From Planctomycetota bacterium (GTDB lineage: Bacteria; Planctomycetota; UBA1135; UBA2386): a stretch of 5,825 nt of DNA. Both the position numbers and the translations under genes were made by a program. This document shows positions 1-5,825 of this stretch, in pieces (within the stretch, counting starts at the first letter, position 1; every line of letters starts with the position of its first letter). The DNA is taken from the NCBI GenBank assembly GCA_020425885.1, contig JAGQRA010000340.1, positions 1 through 5,825 on the forward strand, given 5' to 3'. The notes beneath the pieces are model-generated. The model was not told where the DNA came from. It was given only the letters and a program-made list of their open reading frames with translations, and did no database searches.

Positions 1-1016
1 ACGGCACCGCCTGGAGCGAACGTCTGCCCTTGCATCGCCCGCCGCCGCGTTATGACCATGCCCTCGCCCACGACTTCGTCGGTCAGGTGACGCTGCTGTT
101 CGGCGGCCGACCGGCGGTGAATGCGGTCGCGGGCGGGACCTGGCTCTGGGACGGCAACGACTGGCGGCAGGCGGCGGGGCCGGAGCCGAGCGCGCGCTGC
201 AATCATGCGATGAGCAGCGACATCCTGCGCGGTCGGGTGGTGCTGTTCGGCGGCTTCGGCAGCTCGACCTTCGGCGACACCTGGGAGTGGGACGGAACGT
301 CCTGGTCGCAGCGGCCAACGGGGCCGGGGCCGGCGCCGCATTGGCGGGCGAGTCACGCCATGGCATTCGATCTCGCGCGCGCAGTCACGGTCATGAACGG
401 CGGCACGTTCGGCGGCGAGGAGACCTGGGAATGGGATGGCGCGAGCTGGGCGCAGCAGGTGTCGACGGCGCGCGATCGGGTCGGTCACGCCATCGCCTTC
501 GATGCGCGGCTGCAGCGGGTCATCCGCGTCGGCGGCGCCGAGGGCAGCCCGCCCGTCACCCTGCCCGACACCGACAGCTACGGTCATCCGGTGCTCGGAT
601 CGTGGCAGTCGCACGGTGTCGGCTGTCAGGGCTCGTTGGGGATGCCGCAGCTTCAGGCGCCGACCTCGGTCGTGCCCGGACCGATGATCGGCCATCCGTT
701 CCTGGTGCAGCTGCACGGCTGTCGATCGCACGCCTTCTTCGCCTTCGGTTGGTCGGACAGCCTCGACGGTGCCACGCCGCTGCCGCACGATCTCACCGGC
801 CTGGGCATGCCGGGCTGCGCGTTGCGCGTGAGTCGCGATGCGATCGCCGGCGCCGTGCCGATGAACGGCGTGGCGACCCTGCAGCAGCACGTACCGAACG
901 ACCCGTTCCTGGTCGGACTCGGCTTCCACGTCCAGGGCATGTCGCTCGATCCGGGGGTCAACGTCGGCGGCTTCGTGCTGACGAATGGACTGCAGGCCAG
1001 CATCGGACGCTATTAG
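1..1016 (+). CDS. Kelch-repeat secreted protein with planctomycete-type C-terminal module (5' partial)
   Basis: The frame is open to the left edge (first full codon at base 3). The TTG at 30 lies inside a repeat, preceded by an in-frame G-T-A-W-S that fits the end of a W-D-G-x-x-W unit, so the true start is outside the window. Numbering from the TTG as residue 1, about four kelch-like repeats cover residues 7-169. Each has R..HA, then D, then a Gly-Gly pair (25-26, 74-75, 124-125, 168-169). The first three continue to W-x-W-D-G-x-x-W (38-45, 85-92, 133-140), and the fourth ends early. Such repeats normally form beta-propeller blades. Residues 196-328 form a separate module with C199, C231 and C263, a P-L-P-x-D-L segment (250-255), M-P-G-C (260-263) and a final N-G-L-Q-A-S-I-G. 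I recognise it as a recurrent C-terminal domain of planctomycete secreted proteins. Its function is unknown to me; it may bind ligands or act in surface retention or export. No catalytic motif is seen. Stop is TAG at 1014-1016. Confidence 0.9.
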   Translation, partial: GTAWSERLPLHRPPPRYDHALAHDFVGQVTLLFGGRPAVNAVAGGTWLWDGNDWRQAAGPEPSARCNHAMSSDILRGRVVLFGGFGSSTFGDTWEWDGTSWSQRPTGPGPAPHWRASHAMAFDLARAVTVMNGGTFGGEETWEWDGASWAQQVSTARDRVGHAIAFDARLQRVIRVGGAEGSPPVTLPDTDSYGHPVLGSWQSHGVGCQGSLGMPQLQAPTSVVPGPMIGHPFLVQLHGCRSHAFFAFGWSDSLDGATPLPHDLTGLGMPGCALRVSRDAIAGAVPMNGVATLQQHVPNDPFLVGLGFHVQGMSLDPGVNVGGFVLTNGLQASIGRY

Positions 1017-1049
1017 GCGGACGGCGGGTCACGTTCTACCGTTGGCGGC

Positions 1050-1053
1050 GGAG
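1050..1053 (+). promoter_or_regulatory. Shine-Dalgarno of the sialidase gene
   Basis: GGAG sits five bases before the ATG at 1059. That ATG is the only plausible start: the frame upstream has no ATG, GTG or TTG back to the stop codon of gene 1 at 1014-1016. The 42-base gap between the two genes has no obvious promoter or terminator, so the genes may share a transcript. Confidence 0.6.
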
Positions 1054-1058
1054 TCCGC

Positions 1059-2210
1059 ATGATCTCGATCCTCGCCCTGTCTCTCGCCCTCTCGCCGAGT
1101 CCGCAGCAGCCGGCCCCGGCCGCTGCCGGCGAACCATCGCGCGTCACCGTGTTCGCGAGCGGAACCGATGGCTATCACACGTTCCGCATCCCCGCCATCG
1201 TCGCCGCCGGCGGCGACCTGGTCGCGTTGGCCGAAGGTCGCAAGGGTGGCCGCGGTGATGCCGGCGACATCGATCTGGTGATGCGGCGTTCGAGCGACGG
1301 CGGCGCGACCTGGTCGAAGCTCGCGGTCGTCTGGGACGACGGCGACAACACCTGCGGCAATCCCTGCCTCGTCGTCGATCGGACCAGCGGGGCGATCCTG
1401 CTGTTGGCGACGCACAACCTCGGCCGCGATCGTGAGCATCAGATCATCGCCGGCGAGTCGGAGGGCACGCGCACGGTGTGGTTGCTGCGCAGCGACGACG
1501 GCGGGCGGACCTGGTCGAAGCCGAAGGAGATCACGGCGACGGCGAAGCGACCGGACTGGACCTGGTACGCGACCGGGCCCGGCGCCGGCATCCAGCTCGA
1601 ACGCGGTGAGCATGCCGGGCGCCTGGTCGTGCCGTGCGATCACATCGAGAAGGGCAGCAAGCACTACCACTCGCACGTGATCTGGTCCGACGATCACGGC
1701 GTCACCTGGCAGCTCGGCGGTTCATCGCCGCGGCATCAGGTCAACGAGTGCGAGGTCGTCGAACGCGCCGACGGTTGCCTGCTGCTCAACATGCGCAACT
1801 ACGACCGCAGCCAGCACACGCGCCAGGTCTGCGTCAGCCGTGACGGCGGTGCGACGTGGAGCGATCAACACCACGACCCGGCGTTGGTCGAGCCGATCTG
1901 CCAGGCCAGCGTGCGCCGCATCGCCTGGCCCGATGGCGATCGCGCCGGGTTGATCGCCTTTTCCAATCCGGCGCACGCCGACAAGCGCGAGAACCTGACG
2001 CTGCGGCTGAGCCTGGACGACGGCGCGACCTGGATCTGGAGTCGCTGCTTGGAGCCGGGCGCGGCTGCCTACTCGTGCCTGGTGGCACTGCCCGCGGTCG
2101 GCGCCGACCCCGCCGGCTGCCCGGACATCGGCTGCCTGTTCGAGGCCTTTGGCTATCGGCGGATCGAGCTGCTGCGGCTACCGGCGGCCGATTACGCCGC
2201 GCTGCGCTGA
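1059..2210 (+). CDS. Exo-alpha-sialidase (neuraminidase), GH33 type
   Basis: Predicted to hydrolyse terminal alpha-linked sialic acids from glycoconjugates (EC 3.2.1.18). The 383 residues make a single-domain six-bladed propeller about the size of human NEU2, with no extra lectin or carbohydrate-binding domain. The Phe-Arg-Ile-Pro motif is at 42-45. Five Asp boxes (S-x-D-x-G-x-T-W) start at 78, 145, 210, 260 and 318. By alignment from memory to NEU2, the catalytic set is complete: Arg triad R43, R246 and R310, acid/base D67, nucleophile Y338 with partner E230, and E362 as the likely residue supporting the first Arg. The N-terminus is hydrophobic (residues 2-12, ILALSLAL core) followed by a Pro/Ala-rich stretch, suggesting export with cleavage near A23. 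It lacks the usual early Lys/Arg, so the signal peptide call is weaker. Substrate could be Neu5Ac, Kdn or another nonulosonic acid; sequence alone does not settle this. No nan uptake or catabolic genes are in the window. Confidence 0.93.
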   Translation: MISILALSLALSPSPQQPAPAAAGEPSRVTVFASGTDGYHTFRIPAIVAAGGDLVALAEGRKGGRGDAGDIDLVMRRSSDGGATWSKLAVVWDDGDNTCGNPCLVVDRTSGAILLLATHNLGRDREHQIIAGESEGTRTVWLLRSDDGGRTWSKPKEITATAKRPDWTWYATGPGAGIQLERGEHAGRLVVPCDHIEKGSKHYHSHVIWSDDHGVTWQLGGSSPRHQVNECEVVERADGCLLLNMRNYDRSQHTRQVCVSRDGGATWSDQHHDPALVEPICQASVRRIAWPDGDRAGLIAFSNPAHADKRENLTLRLSLDDGATWIWSRCLEPGAAAYSCLVALPAVGADPAGCPDIGCLFEAFGYRRIELLRLPAADYAALR

Positions 2211-2225
2211 CGGCGGCGAAAATCG

Positions 2226-2253
2226 CGGCCCGGTCGCGTGCGTTCCCGGGCCG
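2226..2253 (+). terminator. GC-rich stem-loop after the sialidase gene
   Basis: A perfect 8-bp inverted repeat (CGGCCCGG at 2226-2233, CCGGGCCG at 2246-2253) encloses a 12-base loop. It begins 15 bases after the sialidase stop. No T-tract follows, so it is not a canonical intrinsic terminator. It could instead attenuate transcription, protect the 3' end, or pair with the adjacent stem-loop as part of a leader for gene 3. Confidence 0.4.
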
Positions 2254-2254
2254 A

Positions 2255-2289
2255 GGGTTCTTGGTGGGTGAACTGAAAACCAGGAACCC
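2255..2289 (+). promoter_or_regulatory. Stem-loop sequestering the ribosome binding site of gene 3
   Basis: Bases 2255-2265 pair with 2279-2289 over 11 positions. Ten are Watson-Crick pairs and one is a G-U wobble (2261 with 2283) around a 13-base loop. The 3' arm contains the AGGA Shine-Dalgarno (2282-2285), and the start codon lies three bases after the stem. The wobble pairs only in the + strand transcript; on the other strand it would be A-C. This fits an RNA element that limits or conditions translation of gene 3. No known riboswitch or RNA thermometer family is recognised. Confidence 0.5.
2282..2285 (+). promoter_or_regulatory. Shine-Dalgarno of gene 3
   Basis: AGGA lies seven bases before the ATG at 2293, good spacing. 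It supports this start, which also gives a textbook signal peptide. The site is inside the 3' arm of the preceding stem-loop. Confidence 0.6.
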
Positions 2290-2292
2290 AGC

Positions 2293-3711
2293 ATGAACCA
2301 CTCCACCTCGACCCTTCTCGCCTTCGCCATCACCGCTGCCGCCGCCACCGCGCAGGGCAGTGACTTCCTCTACACGACTTCGCAGTCCGAGCTGACCCTG
2401 TCCGGCAGCGGCGGCACCGTGCTGCGCTTCATCCGCCCCAATGACGTCGTCGGCCTGCAGTCGGCGCCATGTCCGGCCCGGGCCGAGAAGTGGGCGCCGC
2501 GCAACGCCTACGAGGTCATGGCCGGCGACGAGAACGGCGACGACTCCTACCAGCGGACCAACCTGTTCGGCGCCATCGACGCCCTGGTCTCGGTGCGCAC
2601 CAACTCGGTCGGCACGACCACGGCCCGTCACATCTACTTCTCGCCGGCCGCGCCGATGGGCACCGTCGTCAGCGGCGGCGCCGGGCTGCGCCCCGGCGAC
2701 GTCGGCCGCATCGTGCGCAACGGCTTCGGCGACGGCCAGGTCGAGTACTTCCTCCGCGCCGAGCAGATCCAGATCGCGCTCGGGTTGCCGGCGACACCGG
2801 TCGTCATCGACGTCGACGCCGTCACCTTCGGCCCCAACGTCGGCATCTTCCTCTCCCTCGACAGCGACATCGCCTGCTCGCCCTGCGGCGGCCCGACGGT
2901 GATGCGCGACGGCGACGTCTTCTGCATTCCGCCGTGGGCCTACTCGTGGACGACGGCGGGGACGATCGCCGGCATCGCGCCCGGCAGCGCCATCCGCGTC
3001 TACACCGAGGCGATGATGAACACGATGACGGCCAACGCCATGGTCGCCGATCGCTTCGGCGCCTGCGTCACCTCGGCCGACGACATCGAGGCGCTCGACA
3101 TCGACTGGTCGATCCCGTCGACCTACACCGTGGCCGGCTGCGGCGGCGTCGTCGCCGTGCCGACCTTGATCTACACCGCCGAGACCCTGACCGGCGGCAG
3201 CATCCTGTCGACCGCGTTCGGCGGCACGATCCACAACGGGCTCTGCGGTCCGCTCGGCACCGGCTGCGGCTTCGGCCCGACGCTCGGCCTGCAGATCGGT
3301 CTGCGGCCGCCGACGGCCGCGATGGGCATCCCGAGCTACATCAACTCGCTGTCCGGCAACACCCGCCTGTTCGAGTTCGCCGCCGAGGCGGCGACGCCGC
3401 AGATCCCGGCCTTCAACACCGCCACCATCGACTTCGTCACCCCGGCCGTGCCGCTGACCTGGGTCTTCATGTCCTTCGCCCCCGGCGGCCCCGGCGCGGT
3501 GCGGACGTCGGCGCCGTTCATCTGGGGCATGTTCGGCTTCCCCGACTACTACCCGATGCCGAACTTCATGGGCACGATCCCGACCGGCACCGGCTTCGGC
3601 AGCTACACCAGCCCGGCGATCCCGTTCCCGGTCGACCTCGTCTTCCAGGGCGCGACGATCCTCGGCTCCTCGATCGAGGTCAGCACGCCGACGATGGTCG
3701 AAGTGTTCTGA
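2293..3711 (+). CDS. Secreted hypothetical protein with internal duplication
   Basis: I do not recognise a named family. The 472-residue product starts with a clear signal peptide: polar start, hydrophobic core 8-18, A-x-A-type cleavage site near A20. It then seems to contain two related units. The first runs from I-D-A-L (95-98) through a H-I-Y-F-S strand (113-117), G-D-V (135-137) and an A-E-Q-I segment (156-159) to I-D-V-D-A (172-176). The second runs from there through I-F-L-S-L-D (185-190), G-D-V-F (207-210) and a V-Y-T-E segment (236-239) to D-D-I-E-A-L-D-I-D (263-271). A D-x-N-G-D-D loop at 79-84 resembles the start of an EF-hand or dockerin calcium loop but lacks the usual acidic residue at position 12. 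The C-terminal part (about 375-472) is rich in Pro, Gly and aromatics and ends with short beta-like strands. Eight cysteines (C60, C195, C198, C211, C258, C283, C318, C325) fit an extracytoplasmic location. No catalytic motif is visible. C-ending codons strongly dominate, suggesting good expression. Structural, binding or surface roles are possible. Confidence 0.88.
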   Translation: MNHSTSTLLAFAITAAAATAQGSDFLYTTSQSELTLSGSGGTVLRFIRPNDVVGLQSAPCPARAEKWAPRNAYEVMAGDENGDDSYQRTNLFGAIDALVSVRTNSVGTTTARHIYFSPAAPMGTVVSGGAGLRPGDVGRIVRNGFGDGQVEYFLRAEQIQIALGLPATPVVIDVDAVTFGPNVGIFLSLDSDIACSPCGGPTVMRDGDVFCIPPWAYSWTTAGTIAGIAPGSAIRVYTEAMMNTMTANAMVADRFGACVTSADDIEALDIDWSIPSTYTVAGCGGVVAVPTLIYTAETLTGGSILSTAFGGTIHNGLCGPLGTGCGFGPTLGLQIGLRPPTAAMGIPSYINSLSGNTRLFEFAAEAATPQIPAFNTATIDFVTPAVPLTWVFMSFAPGGPGAVRTSAPFIWGMFGFPDYYPMPNFMGTIPTGTGFGSYTSPAIPFPVDLVFQGATILGSSIEVSTPTMVEVF

Positions 3712-3758
3712 CGGTGCCAGGACCGAATCGCACCTGTTCGATTCGGTCCCGGCACCGT
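3711..3758. terminator. Long inverted repeat between convergent genes, likely bidirectional terminator
   Basis: Arms 3711-3730 and 3739-3758 pair at 19 of 20 positions around an 8-base loop. The only mismatch (A3719 with C3750) becomes a U-G wobble in the - strand transcript, so the stem is complete in the RNA of the glycine-rich gene. It fills the 54-base gap between the stops of gene 3 and gene 4, the expected place for a shared terminator. Neither side has a T-tract, so it would act as a hairpin-only terminator or 3'-end block. Confidence 0.7.
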
Positions 3759-3765
3759 ACGCACC

Positions 3766-5825
3766 TCAGAAGCGGAACGGGATGCGCAGATACTCGAGCA
3801 TCGGTCGCGGCGAGTTCGGCCGCAGGCTGCGCGCGCCGGTGTCGAACGGGTCGTAGGTCATGTCGAACGTGACATCCCATTGCAGGAAGGCCGGCGCGCC
3901 GTTGGCCAGGATCCACGCCTGCAGGCCGGCGTCGTCGAGGTCGTAGACGAACTGCTCGGGATCGGCCGGATAGCGACCGGTCGCGACGCTCGGATCCTGA
4001 TGAAAGGCGAAGCCGATGCGGACGTTGGCCTCCGGCACGGGTTGCTCGTCGTAGAGCCAGGTGTGGCCGAGGCCTTCGCTGCCGTCGGTCGTGACCTTGA
4101 AGAACTTGGCCAGCACCCGCACCTGTTCGATGCCGGTCGGCAGCAGGCTGCCGTCGACGGCGAGCAGCATCGAGCTGCTGTCGTGTGACAGGATGCGCTG
4201 GCTGCCGATGGCGGCGCCGCCGACGCCGAGCAGCTCGGCCTCGTACTGCGCATAGCGATCGACCTGATCACCGAGCGATGGTCGCTCGAGCAGCAGCCGG
4301 TAGGCCGGCGCGCCGAGGTGGCTCGCCGCGGCATCGATGCCGGTCACCTTGGTGGCCTCGACCGCGGTCGGATACTCGATCCGAACGGCGCTCTGCCCGA
4401 CCGCCGCGTACTTGACGTAGCCGGGTCGGTGGCCGCCCTGATCGAGGCCGGCGAAGGCGTAGACCGGTCCCGTGACGTTGTTGCCGTCGTCGCGAAGGAC
4501 GCGCGCCCCGTTCGGTTGGGCCAGCAGGCGGCGGCGACTGCTGCCGGTGTCGATCCACTTCGACCGCAGGCGCGACTTGCTGTTGAACGGGACCGGCAGC
4601 AGCACGGGTGCCGGGCGGATGTCGCCTTCGCCGAACGTGCTCGGGATGACGTTGTCGAAGTCGTCGTAGTAGGTGCCGTGCTCGTCGGGGATGCCGCGCC
4701 AGCCGAGGATCGTGCGCTTGTCGATGCCGGCCGGCGGATTCGCGGGCAGCACGACTTCGATCCGGTCATCGAGGTAGGTGTTGGTGCCGTCCGCGTTGTC
4801 GCCCGGTGGTGTCATCAACTGCACGACGCCCATGCCGCCGAAGGCGCCGAGTGGCTTGCGGTCGTACTGCGACCCATGGCGGACGCTCTGGCCGTTGCCC
4901 GGGTACTTGCTCGGGACGTTCAGCGAACCGAAGTTGCCGGTCGTGCAGATGCCGCCGTCGGCCGAGATCGCGAAGTTGTAGTTGCGGTCGGTGTTGCTGT
5001 TGTTGGGGTGCGTCGGGTCGCCGCGGAAGGTGTAGCGGCCGTTGTTCTGATGGGCGTGGATGACGATCCTCGAGGCCGACATCAGCACCACGAGGCCGCC
5101 GGAGCCGCCGCCGCCGCCGCCGGCTTCGCCCGACGCGCCGGCCTGTTCGCCGCCGCCGCCGTTACCACCGTCGGCCGTGATCCGGCCCGTGCTGGTGATC
5201 TCGATCTTGCCGAGCGCCTTGACTATGAGCACGCCGCCACCGCCGCCGCCACCGCCACCCGAGTAGTCGTTGGCGAAGTTCGAATCGGTCGGGCTGCACG
5301 GCGATCCCGGGGTCTTGACCGAGGTGTCACCGCCACCGCCACCACCGCTACCACCGGTCGGCGCGGTCAGCTCGCCCGTGATGCGCAGCCGCCGGCCGGC
5401 CCGGACGCTGATGCCGCTGCCCCAGAAGTCGTTGTCGAGGCGGTCGTCGGTGAAGACGCTGGCCGCGGGCTCGCCGCCCGGCAGCGCGTTGGAACGGCCG
5501 TAGCCGCCGCTGCAGCCGGCGCCGCCGAGGCCGCGCTTCTGCTGGAACTGGGTGCCGGAGTAGACCGCGTCGTCGTAGCGCGGATCGCCCTGGGTCGCGA
5601 ACGTGCCACCGCCGCCGCCCGAGCCGCCGCCGTCGCCATCGTAACCGTTGCCCGTGTAACAGCTGGCGAGGCAGCTCAGCCGGCCGCCGCGACCGCCGAG
5701 TCCTGGGACCTGGCCGGCGCCGCTGCCGTTGCCGCCGCGCATGTCGCGCGCCATCCCGGTCGGCGGGCCGCCGCCGCCGTTGCCGCCGCCGCACGCGCCA
5801 CCGCCGCCGGCCTTGGCGTCGTTGG
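3766..5825 (-). CDS. Large glycine-rich protein, probably secreted (5' partial)
   Basis: The - strand frame stays open to the right edge, 71 bases beyond the ATG at 5752-5754. The residues before that Met (A-G-G-G-G-A-C-G-G-G) continue the same glycine-rich composition, so the Met is internal and the start is outside. Numbering from it gives 662 residues. Residues 1-220 are very Gly-rich, with runs at 46-50, 137-142, 166-174 and 212-217. These alternate with strand-like units of one pattern (hydrophobic pair, V/M-x-A/S, I-x-I, G-x-I/Y-x-A): 113-133, 173-196 and 219-245. Residues 260-335 hold an A-D-G-G turn and a G-G-M-G-V-V-Q-L-M segment. Residues 340-662 are a non-repetitive, mixed alpha/beta-looking or beta-rich region with conserved-looking aromatic and charged motifs (W-R-G-I-P-D 352-357, R-Y-A-Q-Y-E-A-E 500-507, the end R-I-P-F-R-F). 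I do not recognise the family. The strand-Gly alternation suggests an extended beta-solenoid or polyglycine-packed stalk, perhaps an adhesin or matrix protein. That is inference. Stop is TGA, read from 3768 to 3766. Confidence 0.85.
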   Translation of the reverse strand, partial: NDAKAGGGGACGGGNGGGGPPTGMARDMRGGNGSGAGQVPGLGGRGGRLSCLASCYTGNGYDGDGGGSGGGGGTFATQGDPRYDDAVYSGTQFQQKRGLGGAGCSGGYGRSNALPGGEPAASVFTDDRLDNDFWGSGISVRAGRRLRITGELTAPTGGSGGGGGGDTSVKTPGSPCSPTDSNFANDYSGGGGGGGGGVLIVKALGKIEITSTGRITADGGNGGGGEQAGASGEAGGGGGGSGGLVVLMSASRIVIHAHQNNGRYTFRGDPTHPNNSNTDRNYNFAISADGGICTTGNFGSLNVPSKYPGNGQSVRHGSQYDRKPLGAFGGMGVVQLMTPPGDNADGTNTYLDDRIEVVLPANPPAGIDKRTILGWRGIPDEHGTYYDDFDNVIPSTFGEGDIRPAPVLLPVPFNSKSRLRSKWIDTGSSRRRLLAQPNGARVLRDDGNNVTGPVYAFAGLDQGGHRPGYVKYAAVGQSAVRIEYPTAVEATKVTGIDAAASHLGAPAYRLLLERPSLGDQVDRYAQYEAELLGVGGAAIGSQRILSHDSSSMLLAVDGSLLPTGIEQVRVLAKFFKVTTDGSEGLGHTWLYDEQPVPEANVRIGFAFHQDPSVATGRYPADPEQFVYDLDDAGLQAWILANGAPAFLQWDVTFDMTYDPFDTGARSLRPNSPRPMLEYLRIPFRF
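5104..5619 (-). repeat. Poly-glycine codon tracts inside the glycine-rich gene
   Basis: Runs of GGC/GGT codons (read as gcc/acc on the + strand) encode uninterrupted glycines at 5104-5121 (six), 5233-5259 (nine), 5329-5346 (six) and 5605-5619 (five). Mixed GGC and GGT codons break up perfect repetition, but several stretches are pure (GCC)n. These are coding repeats, not a separate element. Slippage would usually change length in whole codons and keep the frame. Confidence 0.85.

Noticed and set aside
30..32. TTG as the true start of the kelch gene
   Set aside because: It lies inside a kelch repeat, and the preceding in-frame residues match the repeat pattern.
1017..1058. Inverted repeat GCGGAC/GTCCGC just before the sialidase ATG
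   Set aside because: It has only six pairs around a 30-base loop and covers just one base of the Shine-Dalgarno. Such pairs are common by chance in DNA this GC-rich.
2527..2562. Dockerin or EF-hand calcium loop in gene 3 (D-x-N-G-D-D)
   Set aside because: The acidic residue at position 12 and the second dockerin repeat are missing, so only a loose resemblance is supported.
1834..3234. Long - strand open frame (466 codons) opposite the sialidase and gene 3
   Set aside because: Its product is dominated by Arg, Asp, Gly and Ala with no fold-like pattern, the usual antisense shadow of GC-rich genes. It also spans an intergenic region and overlaps two well-supported genes.
2469..3872. + strand open frame (467 codons) overlapping gene 3 in another frame
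   Set aside because: It is mostly Arg/His/Asp repeats from the off-frame reading of GC-rich codons. Gene 3 has the signal peptide, ribosome binding site and sensible composition.
5060..5266. Proline-rich + strand frames opposite the glycine codons
   Set aside because: The poly-proline stretches are the complement of poly-glycine codons in the - strand gene, with no independent start signal.
5100..5350. CRISPR array or non-coding tandem repeat
   Set aside because: The GCC-rich repeats are in-frame glycine codons of a long open gene, with no spacer-repeat periodicity.
5752..5754. ATG as the true start of the glycine-rich gene
   Set aside because: The frame is open upstream to the window edge with the same glycine-rich composition, and no signal peptide follows this Met.

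Overview
The window is GC-rich coding DNA with strong G/C third-position bias. It most resembles a member of the Planctomycetota with many large secreted proteins. The main evidence is the first gene. Bacterial kelch-like repeats (R..HAM..D..R..V.LFGG...TWEWDG..W) run into a C-terminal module with a G-V-G-C-x-G-S start, a P-L-P-x-D-L...G-M-P-G-C core and an N-G-L-x-A-S-I-G end. I associate that arrangement with planctomycete secreted proteins. The lineage call is from pattern memory, not a search.

Layout from left to right: (1) the 3' part of a kelch-repeat secreted protein, + strand, running off the left edge; (2) a complete GH33-type exo-alpha-sialidase, + strand, starting 42 bases after gene 1 stops; (3) an 82-base spacer with two tandem stem-loops, the second holding the Shine-Dalgarno of the next gene; (4) a complete 472-residue protein with a clear signal peptide, + strand, with an internal duplication and no recognised enzymatic domain; (5) a long inverted repeat between convergent genes, probably a two-way terminator; (6) the 3' part of a large glycine-rich protein, - strand, running off the right edge.

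All four genes look like exported or surface proteins, though both partial genes lack their N-termini here. Only the sialidase has an assignable reaction, release of terminal sialic acid or a related nonulosonic acid from glycans. Genes 1 and 2 could share a transcript. Gene 3 probably has its own translational control, and its codon use is much more C-ending than that of the sialidase. Gene 4 is read separately and converges on gene 3. No transporter, sialic acid catabolic gene, regulator, RNA gene, mobile element or CRISPR array is visible. I found no clear multi-gene novel system. The points most worth following are the stem-loop over the gene 3 ribosome binding site, the poly-glycine/beta-strand architecture of gene 4, and the duplicated module in gene 3.
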